From Holothuria scabra (taxonomy: Eukaryota; Echinodermata; Holothuroidea; Aspidochirotida; Holothuriidae), in the NCBI GenBank assembly GCA_037179385.1, contig CM074185.1, positions 13,772,866 to 13,836,865 of the forward strand: DNA of 64,000 bases, in the 5' to 3' direction. Under the pieces are notes generated by a model. The model was not told the DNA's origin. It saw only the letters and a program-made list of their open reading frames with translations, and did no database searches. Below are positions 1 to 10,755 of the stretch, one piece after another (position 1 is the stretch's first letter; every line of letters starts with the position of its first letter). Both the position numbers and the translations under genes were made by a program.

Positions 1-792
1 TATTAAAAATCAAGAAAATTGCCACAGTCCTCATTAAATTCCTTAAAAAATTGACCATATTACAGGGTTATTTCTGACTTACACTTAACCATTCATAGAC
101 ATGAGCTCAATATGTTATTCCCATGATGCCTTGGGGGAGGGGGCATGCCACATGTGGCTAATGTTATCCCTTGAAGCAAGTTTAAGGACATTTGTAACAT
201 TAATTGGTCATGGGGGCTTTATTTTGAAAGTTGAACCCTTGAAAATCACCAGTATCAGTTACCAAACCATGAATTATTTGATGAGTAATTAAGAAATAAT
301 TGATTTAAGGTTAGCAAAAGAAATGTGCAACACTCCACATCATTATTTTAGCATAAGCAAGAAGTAAAGATACCAGCATAATTTCAACTAACTTTTCTTG
401 AGGAAAGCTTACTCCTTAACTGCCAAGTACAGTTAAAACTTTCTGCTGACATGTCATGCTTACTTTTAAATTTCACCAATATCACCACATCCGAGCAGAA
501 GATTTTGTGTTGTTTTCCCCATGTCAAGGCTATTGCTAAAGGAATGATGGCTAACCTCTCTTACATAGTATAATTTGTGCAGTTGTCATAACTGTTTGAA
601 GCTTGAATAGATTGAATTAAATACATAATAGACTTACAAAATTGTTGTTGGTATTGTTAATGGATTTGCTGATAAAAAGTGTGTACAAGATTCAAATCAA
701 GTTTCTTTTCTCAAGAATGCTCTTACTTTTTCTGTAGCAGTTTTTCTCTTTCTAATCCTAGATCATGTAATTTTCTTTTCATTTGCCAACAG
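1..792 (+). other. Intron of the + strand subunit a gene (partial)
   Basis: This is the sequence upstream of the first visible exon, ending in a polypyrimidine tract and ag at 791-792. No coding exon or recognisable repeat was seen in it. The preceding exons of the gene must lie outside the window. Confidence 0.7.
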
Positions 793-1000
793 CTTTTTCC
801 GACAGCAGGTCAATGTGGTGCTGGTGTTTATTCCACAACTGATATTCTTGGTGTGTATATTTGGTTACCTGGTATTGATGATCTTCATGAAGTGGTTCTT
901 CTTCGATGCCTCCAACAGTGGTAGAGCGCCTAGTCTCATCATCACTCTCATCAATATGTTCATGTTTACCAGACCTCTCCATGACCTTTACTCTGGACAG
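793..1000 (+). CDS. ATP6V0A-like: Subunit a (+ gene), exon with FGYLV membrane segment
   Basis: The acceptor is ...gccaacag and the donor gtgagt. The first base finishes a split codon, then 69 codons follow, starting [10 protein letters not shown] and ending LHDLYSGQ. It is equivalent to exon 15 of the - strand gene (217 bp there). Unlike that exon it has no downstream duplicate copies. Confidence 0.95.
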
Positions 1001-4000
1001 GTGAGTATACTCTTCACAGCAGTGTTTCCTCTAAGTCAGTGAGATAAGGTTTTATGGCTCAGTTTCTAACCAAATGGTTTCTTTCAGGCCGACCATGGCC
1101 CTTTTTGGTTCCTTGCGGTAGCAAAGGAACCTGTGTAGTCAGGTTGGCGTGTGTGAGCTTGTGAACGATACCTTGACGGGTACAGGCCGCTTGCGAGAGG
1201 TGAAGCCTCGCACGTCTTTCCTCGCTCACGCGGAGCTCGTAACTGGCGTAGCTACCCGAAAATTTGGACACTGCAATGAACTCTCACGTGATATGCAACA
1301 GCCCGCCCTCGCTCGCGGCATTCACGTGCCGCGTGACATAAATGGCTAAAGGGGAATTCCGACCATTTCCTTATGGGGAACAGTTCTGTGTACCCCGTAT
1401 GGCATTGAATACGGGTATGCCCTATGCCCGTAGTGTGTACACGCCAATTTATATGCGTGCATGAGCTTGTAAACGATACCTTGCCGGGTACAGGCCGCTC
1501 GCGAGAGCTGATGCCTCACACGTCTTTCCTCGCTCACGCGGAGCTTGTAACTGGCATAGCTACCCAAAAATTCGGACACTGCAATGAGCTCTGTCACGTT
1601 ATATGCAACAGCCCGCCCTCGCTCGCGGCATTCACGTGCCGCGTGACATGAACGGCTAAAGGGGAATTCCGACCATTTCCTTACGGGGAACAGTTCTGTG
1701 TACCCCGTATGGCATTGAATACGGGTATGCCCTGTATGTGTGTGTATGTGTGTGTGTGACACTTGCTTCGGTACGCTCTAACTCAGTAAGGGAAGGTTGG
1801 ATGGAACTTGGATTTGGTACAAAGATTCGTCATAGGTAGAAGGTGTGCCCTATTGTTTTTGGTGGAGGTCAAAGGTCATTTGGGGTCACCAGAGGTCAAA
1901 AACTAAAAACCTTCTCAACACGGTATTTCTAGGTAGGAAACTTGGATAGATGTCATACTTGGTGTGGGGATGTGTTATGGTGTAAGGATGAAATTGGATA
2001 TGTTTGGTGAAGATCAATAGCTCATCTAGGGTCACCAGGGGTCAAACACTGAAAAACGTTTTAACACAGTATTTTAAGGTAGAAAGGACAGATTTCAAAT
2101 CAATCTGTGTTTGGTTAAGGTCAAAGGTCATCAAGGTCACTGGGGGTCAACTGCTGGAAATCTTATTTAGAAAACCTTGTAAGCTAGATTAAGATACAGT
2201 AGGTTCCATAGATTTTTTATCTCACCTGGTTTTGCATGCTCACACACCCAAACATTTTAGAAATTTTGCCTTTAAGTTCATTCAGTAATGATTCCTTCAG
2301 GTTGTACACATAGTTTGGATCATTTAAAGTTTTAAGAGGGCAATAACTAAAATCTGTAGATTTCACTGAGCACAGGTCACTCTCCTTTAAAGTGGTCTTT
2401 CTGCCAGTGGAAGCAATGCGTCGATTATACAGTATGTCTCTTTAATACTGCTGTGCCCTGTGGGTTAACCTAATCCTCATTCTATTATCACACCCCATTA
2501 ATCACTTGCTTTCTGCTTAACTGCTGAATAAACCCTGTTTTCTGTGTAGAGGTAGCAAACAGGACAAATGGTAGATTGTTTTAAAGTAATAGCAAGTTTT
2601 ATTTGAGAGCAGACCTACTTACAAGAGAAATTCAAGGGCTGGTGTTTTTCTCTCTCTGATCACATTGTGTATTGTTTATTGGTGATAATATCAAGTTTGA
2701 TTACAAGCATAAATACATATGAAAATGAGGTAGTGTTTTTGAAGGATCACCAAGCATTATACAAGTTGAATGTAAGTAAGGCCACAAAAATTTAATCATT
2801 GATTTCATGTAATATTAGTACTAAAATACCCCTCGTGAAGATGTTACAAACATTCAGTATGAGCTTTTGCGTATCTACTTCGGAGACTGCCTGTACAGTT
2901 CTTATTATATCCAGCAAGGAACCACAGTACCCATTGGGCTCTTGTTTCCAGTTGTGGCTCATTGACTTGTTTTTCCTACCCCATTACTTATCACTGACCA
3001 CCATGCACAATGGCAGTAGAGCTTTAAGTCTCTGGCCTGACCTGACTTAAATCACTTGGTTAGAACTGGTCCATAAAACGTAATCTAACTCCCTCCTTCA
3101 GTTAATGTTATTCTTATACTAGAAGATGATTTTTGTTAAAATTTTTGAAAGCATCTCTTTTTTACAACCAGAAAAATATATGCAAATCTATGACCACCTC
3201 TAGGGTATCAAGTAAGAGGAGACATTCTCTAAATGCATAAGCCTGAAGAAAAAAGCAGATTTATACAAGCCCCAGGCCAGTAATTTGTTTTCGTGGCTCA
3301 TATGCACATCCTTCAAATCATTGAAATGAATAAACCAATCCTGCACCAGCCTATAACACATGTTCCAAAATTTGAATTTACCTTGAAAATTTGGTGATAT
3401 CAATTCTTTCATAATCCAATCATAACATAGGGAAGATTTATAAGTGTAGCTCTATGCAGTGCACTTTCTCTAAATTGCCTTTTTTGGTGTTAAAAGATGC
3501 ATTTTAATCTGCTGTTTTAGTAAGGCAGTGTCCCTATTTCAGTGTGGGTTGGCTATTAAGATTTATGCTTAGTGTTGGGTGCACATACTGCATGAAGAAA
3601 AGGGAATGCCGTATATTACACGCTGAGCTTCATTTGTGTATCCCATGTTGTGCCTCACAATTACATGGGCCACCAAATTACCAAACTAGCTTATAGACAA
3701 ATCCGATTGGTATTTTTCATACTTATATTCATAAAATCAGAACATTCTGATTTTGATACATATTAGAAGTTAGTATAAATGGATGGATTCTGCTTAGAAT
3801 GGAACAGTTGGCATATATCAGTTAAAGGCTCAATCAGACTTTGACAGAGCATTGAAGCACCTTGTTTTTCCTTCTGGATTGTGAACCAGACAGAATATGG
3901 AAGAATTTGATTAGCGCTTGTTTTTAGTGACTGTGTGGAGCCATTAGTGGGGTCCATCAGCCCTGAATCACCTTTATATATCGTCTACATGAGTTTCAAA

Positions 4001-7000
4001 CCCTCATATTCAGTGAAATTGAAGGAATTAAGATACAATGTAGTGTACAACAATCCATGACAGAGGTAAGTAAGGGAATGGAAAGATTTAAAAGGTGATG
4101 GACCTCAGTTATGGCTGACTGAAATCAGACCATCACTTGCTGTCGGGATTCGTCAACAGAAAGACTGGAGAGGTCACTCAGGTTAGAAGATACGTTAATT
4201 TTCTGTTAATTACTGTAGAATAGCAACTTTTGAATATTTGCTGGGTAAAAATGTTTGTGCAAATGTAAGACCAGACAGCCTCCACTGCACTGTAACCAAT
4301 CACAACCTTAGACCATGGTCATGGATCCATTTTAGTTATTTCGTATCAATTTAGTAATTAAAGTTGTGCTAAAATTGTTAAAACAAGCTCTAATTGCTAC
4401 TTTAACAACGGGGGTTAAGCAACATGTAATTGACTCAAGTTTAAAGGGGAGGGGAGGAAGGAGCATGTTTGGTGGGGTACACATCAAGGATCCGTAAAAT
4501 GTGTTTTATACAAATGCAATCATATGTGAGGAACCCCCTCTCCCAAAAATAGGGGAGGGAGGAAGGGTGTCAGTATATACCTATTTCCAATTAGCAATTA
4601 CAAAGAATTGTGGGATATAGTTTTGGGTGTATGTCAATTTTCACCACAGTAAAATGCCATTGACAAAAATGACACACACCAAAACTCTATCCCATAATCC
4701 TTTGTAATTGCTATTTGGAAATAGGTCTATACCAGGGTCTAACTGTACCAGCTGTGTAAAAAATAAAAATATGTCCTGCAACTAATAGATGAACCCAGAC
4801 GGCAAGTGATGGTCAGATTTCAGTCGGCCATAGCTGGGGTCCATCACCTTTTAATCTTTCAATTTCCTTGCTTACCTCTATAATGGATTGTTCTACACTA
4901 CATTGTATCTTTAATTCCTTCAATTTCACTGAATGTGAGGATTTGAAATGAACGTAGACAATAAATGAAGACGATTAAAGGCTAATGGACCCCACTAATG
5001 GCTGCCTACAGTCACTAAAAACAAGCGCTAATCGAATTCTTCCATATTCTGTCTGGTTCACAATCCAGAAGGAAAAACAAGGTGCTTCAATGCTCTGTCA
5101 AAGTCTGATTGAGCCTTTAACTGATATATGCCAACTGATCCATTCTAAGCAGAATCCATCCATTTATACTAACTTCTAATATGTATCAAAATCAGAATGT
5201 TCTGATTTTATGAATATAAGTATGAAAAATATAATAATAATAGTAATAATGGTCAGAAAATTTGCAAATGAAACAGCTTGGTTATAGTAACATCAATTTT
5301 GCATGCAGCATTAGAGTAATGTAAACATTGTGTGTTTGCTGCACTTAGTTGATAAACTGCTACATGTTCCGTCTCTTGAGGTAGCAATTATGGCAAGTAT
5401 GTTAACTGCACACCTTAATGGTAGCAGGAATTTCAATGTGAATTATACCAAGTTCACTGGATAGAATGTTCCTTATCTTGTCCACGTAATCAAACTGCAT
5501 CTAGAAGTGCTTACAGCATCTGACTTGCAGTTGGGAAGTCTGGAGTTTGAGTCCTGGCCAGGTCGTACCAAAGAATCTACTGCCACTGTGCTTGGTGACC
5601 CATCTTTAAACCACCTGGGCCGTAAAATTCCATCTAAGTATTTTATCCACCTACTGAGTGTTTTTCCATCTTAACTTAAACTGATATGGGTTGTAAAATC
5701 AAGATCAAGTTGTAATCTGTATTTCTCTTTTTGATGAGGTAAAACTCTTTATCAAGTAGTTTTCTATGTCTTTCTTATATTAGGTTGGCATCCAACATTT
5801 TCTGGTGGTCATAGCAGTCTTCTGTGTTCCCTGGCTTCTGTTTGGCAAACCGGTCTACAACTACTTGGAGCATAAGAAAAAATTGGAAAAGGTAGGGCCT
5901 AAGTGTGTCGTAGGCTGAGGATGTGTTTCAATTGATAAACTGGGGTTACTGACGTTGTAACAAGGGTATTTAATTTGTTCTGTGATATGACAATCGGGCT
6001 TTGGATTATGAACCATGCAAGTGTGATTGCACCCCATCACTCCCATAGGTGACTGACTGTGAGGAATGTAAGTTTTAAAAGGTGCAGAATGAAGCTATCA
6101 AAGTTAAAAAAAAACAAAGCAGTAACTAGCACACCTGACCATTCTCCTACACCTCTTTTACAGTGTGGTTTGAAACACATCTGCAAAATTGAAAACTCAA
6201 GCAGGGCCGTAGCCTGAGCATAATCTCGAGGGGGGCAGTTCCAACACTGCCTATTTAGAGTGCCACCATTAGTTAGCATGTGGTGTATGTGCGATTTGGG
6301 GGCAGTTGCCCCCCTTGTCCCTCCTGCAGGCTATGGCCCTGTCAAGGCATGAACAATGCTTGTTATTAGAAGTGTAAGTCAAGTTTCACATCTAATAGTT
6401 ATGGAAATGTTAGAATTTTCAGAATTATTGCACCCTGGCTTCTAATGGTTTTGTTTAAAACATGTAACAGCTGTGGTCCTGAAGTTTCCTAATAGATTTT
6501 TAGTTGATTAAAAATGAAATTAGTGCAATGTTATGGTGCTTACATATGAAGAAAAGGTAAAGACATACACCTGTGCAACACATGGCTGTATACAGGTCAT
6601 GTACGGATCGACGTCACTGGGTCTTGTCTCTCTATTTTGCCTTTTTTGTGTGTATTGTACAACAACTGTTATTATGGTGCTATCGTGCATACCTTTTGGG
6701 TGACACATCTACTGTGCATGATCCAGAATGCCAAATTGATATGCGTTGGTGTCATGTGCATGACCTCTATTGAAGACATGGTGTGTAAAATATGGTGAGT
6801 ATTTTATATAGTTGCCATTAACTGCCAGACCTGTAAAAGTAACAGCATACACCACATTATTGGCACAATAGTCATCACCTAATTGCCTTCAGGGAAGTAA
6901 TTTTCTTTAACTCCAGAAATTAACAAAAATGAAAAAAGTAGATTTTTTATTTCATTTTAGGCATACAACTACAGAGACGTCAGGATGTTAAAGCCAAGTG

Positions 7001-10000
7001 GTACAGAGGAAATGCAGGGAATCGTAGACCAAGATGAATTGGGAGAGGGCGATGTTCAGGCTAGCGTTGAATACCCTGAAGATGGTTCTTCAGGAGCACA
7101 TGGACAAGTGGAAGATGTAAGTGCCTTTGACATTTTCATTAAACAATCCAAACACCATACATCCATGAATTTGGACCTGTACAAATATTTTTAAACAGGG
7201 CTTATGTTATCATGCAAAGAGCAATTGGAAATGCTTTGTCAAATTCTGTAAGTCAAATGTAAATAAGGAATTATTTTTTAAGTAACTATTGTTAAGGTAC
7301 TAAAATATGTTCCGAAAGGTTTCATAAAACTGGATTTCACTTAACCTGCATGGATTCTGTTATTGATGTTTTGTAATCACTGTTTTTGCTCTTCATTGGT
7401 GAGTATATCTTCTTATATATCCATTGAAAGGCAATCATTTGTCACTTCAAACTGCAATTATACCTGGAGTCTACCAAAATTATCAGTTGGCACAGCTCTT
7501 TGTTTGACAATGATTTTAAAAAATGCAGAGTTGCTAATATTACACAGCATGCACTGAGAGTGTTCTGATTAGGGTCTTGTATGCTCACCAGGTTACGTCC
7601 TGAAGTGGTAAACTAGGATCGTGTCTGTAATTGGATGAATTATGGACAGCCATGGGAGGCTACAAGTAAGCAGGTTGGGTAAATTGGGACTGTTTGCGGT
7701 CACAAAACTATTTGAATCGGTCCTTTCTCCTTTTGATCATTGAAATGCAGTCTTATTTGTTATGCTGAGTGAAATGACCTCATTTTCAAGTTGTCACATG
7801 AAATAGCTATGATTATTGATAAAGAGTTTCAATATAGTTTGGTGTGTCCTGAAAAATACTTTCAATTGTGAGAACCCTTAGCATTGTCTTAATATTAGTT
7901 GCCATGCAACAAAAAATTGCATCCTAAGTTTTTGAAAGCTTTCCATCCTCTTCAACCAAGGCACAACACTTCCTGGGCTTACTTTTTTAGGTAGGGGTGA
8001 GGTTGATGGGGTAGGAAGAAGGAGGGGAGTTGGGGAAGGTGAATTTTTCTAGTTTATCTTGTATTAAAGGGGTAGAAGTAAGGACTTTGGAAGGTAGCAA
8101 AGATTATTATTTTCTAATGCTAAGCAAATTAAGAAGAATCCTTCAAGGACTTACAAATTAACTTTTGTAGGATGGCACTTTTCTTTCAGTATTTTAGTTC
8201 AAAGTTGGGTTTTGTATAATTATTAATGTCAGTTCATATGGCTTAAGAATAGAATACTTTTGTGGTTGTACCAGCCACCTAACATATGTTTTTTATGATT
8301 TTTTAACAGTTTGACTTTTTTGAAGAGATGATCCACCAAGCTATAGAAACGATTGAGTACTGTCTGAGTCTTATATCTCACACTGCTTCATATCTCCGGC
8401 TGTGGGCTTTGAGCCTGGCTCATGCAGGTATTGATTTTTTTGTCAGATAATAACCCTTTCCCAACCACTCACATAATTTTAGCTATCTTGAAACATTTTA
8501 GGTCATGGCCACGTATGTACTATTACGTAAAATTGCTACATAGTTTTCAACTTCTTGGCTGATATGGGTGCTGTCACAGTAGGAGACACTGGCTGTAATA
8601 GGGTTAATGTGGAAAAAGTGTTTAAAATAAATTTGGAAGAGAGTTCAACCTCCAATTAAGTTTATGTTTTATCTATTGAATATTTCACAGATTCATTTCA
8701 GATGCCTGTTTCAAAGGGAAACATTTCAATCCATATTCTATTTTATTCTCTTATTCTGTATCAATACTTAATTCCTAACAAGAACTATGCTATTAGAAGA
8801 TACTTTTTGGATTTTGTTGAAATCTGTGCTTAGTTCCTGCAAAATTTCTAATGGATATTGATCAGAATTATGGCTAATTGTAGGATTTTCCATCAAATAT
8901 CTCCCTATGTTATTTTTACATCACCAGTGTTGTGAGACCTATCTCAGAAACTGAAACCTATTATAGCATACCATTTCAGTGTCAAAGACAATTTAGCATT
9001 TTTAGAATTTGCCTTGACAAATTTACTCAGATGCAAGTGCCTTGGGTTCTAGCAAGGGCATTAAAAGTAACTTTTGGCCAAAATCATTCCTGAGAGACCA
9101 ATATGTAGAAGTTTGAAACTGGAATGGTGGTCAGTTGTATTTGCATTCTTTGGTGGATGAAGCTGGGCCCTGGGCTTAGTTTGTGATACTAGTGTAATAG
9201 TGTTATGCTTCAACTTTCAACCTGTTTTAACGTACAGTCTAGGATGAAACTGATGGGACACTTTGTTGTAATTTTCCTAAAGTTCAGTAAGTAGGCTTGT
9301 TCTGACAAATATTGTCCAAGATTAATGAGTTCCTAGAGAGCCATATGCAAGAAAAAATTTGATAAAAATGTTCAATTTTTCGAGCAGAGGTATTCTTCAT
9401 AAAAGTCTTTTTGGAAGGTATGGATTTCAGGATTTTAGCCTAATAAAGATGTTAAAACTGGTTTTGTGTTCTTTGTTTTTGTAATATATTAACATTCATG
9501 GTTGGTTTGGTCAATAGTAATGAACAGCTTGTTTGAAGTACTTGCAGGGAATGTTAAGCAGAAAGTTTCATATTTATTAATGTTGAATGCATGAAGAGTG
9601 ACTGTGTGCTTGAACGGCATAACTGAAGTAAAAATTGGAGGGGGACGGGGGGGGGGGGGGAGTAGGGTGGGTGTTGTCCTAGATAGGAGCTCCTTCTGGG
9701 AGTAGAACTTTTTTGGGAGTCTTTGTTTAGTTTCACTGCTTGGCTCTTAGCCAGAGAGTCAAAGGGTCATAAGAAAAAGGAACTTGAAAAATCATTTAAT
9801 TTGTACACCCAGTATTAATAAGCTGCCATGTCATCATTAAAAAATTTCAAAACCAAAGCATGCAAGTTTTGTTTGTTAAAAAAAAAAAATTGCAAGTTCA
9901 ACACGTTAAGAAAAAACAACAAGTTTAACCTTGCTGTGTCCTTGCAGTTTCAGTGTTGTTCATTTTTTGCTTTCTTTCTTCAACAGAACTTTCTGAAGTC

Positions 10001-10755
10001 CTTTGGGGTATGATTCTTGGAGATTCTGCATTCTCTCTTCGTGGCTTCATAGGGGCCATCATGATCTTCATTGCTTTCTCTGTTTGGGCATTTTTGACTG
10101 TTTTCATCCTGCTCATGATGGAAGGTTTATCTGCATTCCTACATACTCTGAGGTTGCATTGGTAGGTATATGTGTTCTTTGTGTTTAAAAGTGCATTGTA
10201 AGTACATTTTTTCTCTATATGATCGCTTCAGTAAGTATGTGTGTTTCTTCATACTTTACATATGCATATGGTTTTGGATCTCCATTTCTCCATACTCTAA
10301 GATTACATTCGTAAATATGTTTGTTTCTTTCCGATAACATATGCATTAATAAGTACATGCTTTTCTCTATACTCTTATATTGTTTTAGGGAGTATGTGTG
10401 TTTCTTTATACTTAACATATGCATGTGTATTTGTGAGTAACTCCATTGCTCCATACTCTGAGATTGCATTGTAAGTATGTTTGTTTCTTTGTGATAACAT
10501 ATGCATACTTTTCTCTATACTGTGAGATTGCTTCAGGCAGTCTGTGTGGTTCCTTATACTTAACGTATGCTGAGCAGCCTTGCTCTACGCTATACATGTC
10601 TTCTGACCTTTCAAAAGTTCAACAGTAAATAATAAATTTGGTTTCCCTTCAGGGTTGAATTCCAGAGCAAGTTTTATGCAGGAGAAGGCTACATCTTTGC
10701 ACCATTTTCGTTTGCGACAATTCTTGATAACAAAGAAGAGTTGCATAATGATTAA
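793..10755 (+). CDS. ATP6V0A-like: V-ATPase Vo subunit a, C-terminal part (six exons; 5' end outside window)
   Basis: Join 793-1000, 5784-5891, 6961-7116, 8310-8427, 9987-10161, 10653-10755. All introns are GT-AG and the joined frame is open for 288 whole residues plus the last base of a split first codon, ending in TAA. Subunit a is the membrane-embedded stator of the vacuolar H+-ATPase; its C-terminal half forms the proton half-channels next to the c-ring. The visible part covers the later membrane segments: FGYLV with [21 protein letters not shown], an acidic loop, [32 protein letters not shown] and the [13 protein letters not shown] tail. The arginine in SYLRLW corresponds to the essential TM7 arginine of the yeast Vph1 family, and LRLHW carries the second conserved arginine. 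Exon phases match the last six exons of the - strand paralogue at 22752-63317. The missing N-terminal half should lie left of base 1. Product confidence is very high; the isoform cannot be assigned. Confidence 0.96.
1101..1131 (-). repeat. Terminal hairpin of a third Helentron-like element (element 3)
   Basis: The + strand shows CTTTTT, then GGTTCCTTGC, a 4-nt loop, and GCAAAGGAACC: a near-perfect stem with one bulged base. Read on the - strand it is hairpin plus AAAAAG, like the right ends of the two large elements at 50456-50490 and 58101-58128. The GC-rich duplication, GT repeat and minisatellite fragment that follow to about 2190 have the same order of parts as those elements in reverse. 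Confidence 0.5.
1147..1735. repeat. GC/CpG-rich tandem duplication, two units of about 308-310 bp
   Basis: The segment with GAGCTTGT, ACGATACCTTG and GGGTACAGGCCGCT at 1155 recurs at 1463, and ACGGGTATGCCCT recurs at 1411 and 1721. Both units contain CACGTG inside an inverted CGCGGC/GCCGCG and a hairpin TACCCCGTAT...ATACGGGTA. The CpG density is much higher than in the surrounding AT-rich intron. Reading frames through it are accidental. Confidence 0.85.
1736..2190 (-). repeat. GT microsatellite plus fragment of the TGACCTTTGACC minisatellite, inverted
   Basis: A (TATG)TGTG stretch at 1736-1759 is followed by about three degraded units with ggaggtcaaaggtcatttggggtcaccag-type sequence. These are reverse complements of the 145-bp units at 48120-50000 and 56430-58010. 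Perfect DR1 motifs AGGTCAAAGGTCA lie at 1866 and 2118. Confidence 0.8.
2895..3095 (-). repeat. SINE-like repeat, body fragment
   Basis: On the - strand this resembles the body of the tRNA-headed SINE copies at 18355-18620 and 63575-63818: a GTTTTATGG...CCAGTT block, CCACAACTGG, and the TTGTGCATGG/TGGTCAGTGA region. The tRNA-like head is degraded. Confidence 0.6.
3711..5231. mobile_element. Foldback-type DNA element with about 440-bp inverted arms
   Basis: The left arm (about 3711-4150) and right arm (about 4795-5231) are near-identical inverted copies. The palindrome AAATCAGAACATTCTGATTT lies in both outer parts, and both arms can be read as the same short open stretch on opposite strands (3763-3957 - and 4985-5179 +). 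No transposase is present. A lone arm-like copy is at 36635-36885. The central part contains a second, smaller hairpin element at 4581-4734. Confidence 0.85.
4581..4734. mobile_element. Hairpin MITE (CTATTTCC...GGAAATAG family)
   Basis: CTATTTCCAATTAGCAATTA at the left is the inverse of TAATTGCTATTTGGAAATAG at the right, and the inner AAAGAATTGTGGGATA pairs with TATCCCATAATCCTTT. A second copy with the same arrangement lies at 16212-16355. It is nested inside the foldback element. Confidence 0.75.
5505..5690 (+). repeat. SINE-like repeat, tRNA-derived head
   Basis: The piece AGTGCTTACAGCATCTGACT followed by GAGTTTGAGTCCTGG resembles degenerate Pol III A and B boxes. GGTCGTACCAAAGAATCTAC and GTGCTTGG follow, matching the copies at 18355 and 63818 (-). 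Confidence 0.6.
5784..5891 (+). CDS. ATP6V0A-like: Subunit a (+ gene), exon with [10 protein letters not shown]
   Basis: The 36-codon phase-0 exon runs from [13 protein letters not shown] to HKKKLEK, with acceptor ttatattag and donor gtaggg. It holds a hydrophobic segment and the CVPW motif typical of the family. It matches exon 16 of the paralogue (114 bp). Confidence 0.95.
6202..6341. mobile_element. hAT-like MITE, 140 bp, 5-bp target duplication
   Basis: It starts CAGGGCCGTAGCCTG and ends CAGGCTATGGCCCTG, which are inverted repeats with one mismatch. TCAAG flanks both sides (6197-6201 and 6342-6346). The G-rich interior (gggggcagttgccccc) encodes nothing. It lies in the intron between exons 5784-5891 and 6961-7116. 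Confidence 0.8.
6961..7116 (+). CDS. ATP6V0A-like: Subunit a (+ gene), acidic-loop exon
   Basis: The 52-codon phase-0 exon runs from [14 protein letters not shown] to HGQVED, with acceptor ttcattttag and donor gtaagt. It is rich in E, D and G and corresponds to the variable loop before the TM7 exon. The paralogue's loop at this place is histidine-rich instead. Confidence 0.93.
7117..9986 (+). other. Introns flanking the TM7 exon; mostly unannotated
   Basis: Apart from the exon at 8310-8427, I see only a degenerate piece of the TTAA-type MITE near 7630-7720, a piece at 7440-7585 that recurs inverted near 20655-20830, and a G run at 9647-9660. No further coding sequence fits the gene. Confidence 0.5.
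8310..8427 (+). CDS. ATP6V0A-like: Subunit a (+ gene), TM7 exon with essential arginine
   Basis: The exon is 118 bp, exactly as long as exon 18 of the paralogue. It starts [18 protein letters not shown] and ends [13 protein letters not shown] plus one base. This is the most conserved stretch of the family and holds the proton-channel arginine. The donor is gtattg. Confidence 0.97.
9987..10161 (+). CDS. ATP6V0A-like: Subunit a (+ gene), TM8 exon
   Basis: The exon reads (E)[15 protein letters not shown] through [16 protein letters not shown] and ends two bases into the tryptophan codon. Acceptor is cttcaacag and donor gtaggt. It is equivalent to exon 19 of the paralogue (172 bp), which is tandemly repeated there but not here. 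Confidence 0.96.
10653..10755 (+). CDS. ATP6V0A-like: Subunit a (+ gene), terminal coding exon
   Basis: Acceptor cccttcag is followed by (W)[15 protein letters not shown] through NKEELHND and TAA at 10753-10755. The paralogue's last exon is [15 protein letters not shown]...HKEE. Confidence 0.95.

Noticed and set aside
1346..1762. 138-codon open stretch on the - strand
   Set aside because: It lies in the 308-bp tandem duplication and starts in the CA-type microsatellite ([11 protein letters not shown]). Its length comes from repeat composition.
2905..2920. Left-end motif of element 3 (GCAAGGAACC at 2913)
   Set aside because: The word belongs to the SINE body at 2895-3095, as shown by alignment with 18440-18470, and the expected hairpin and ACCAGAA inverse are absent.
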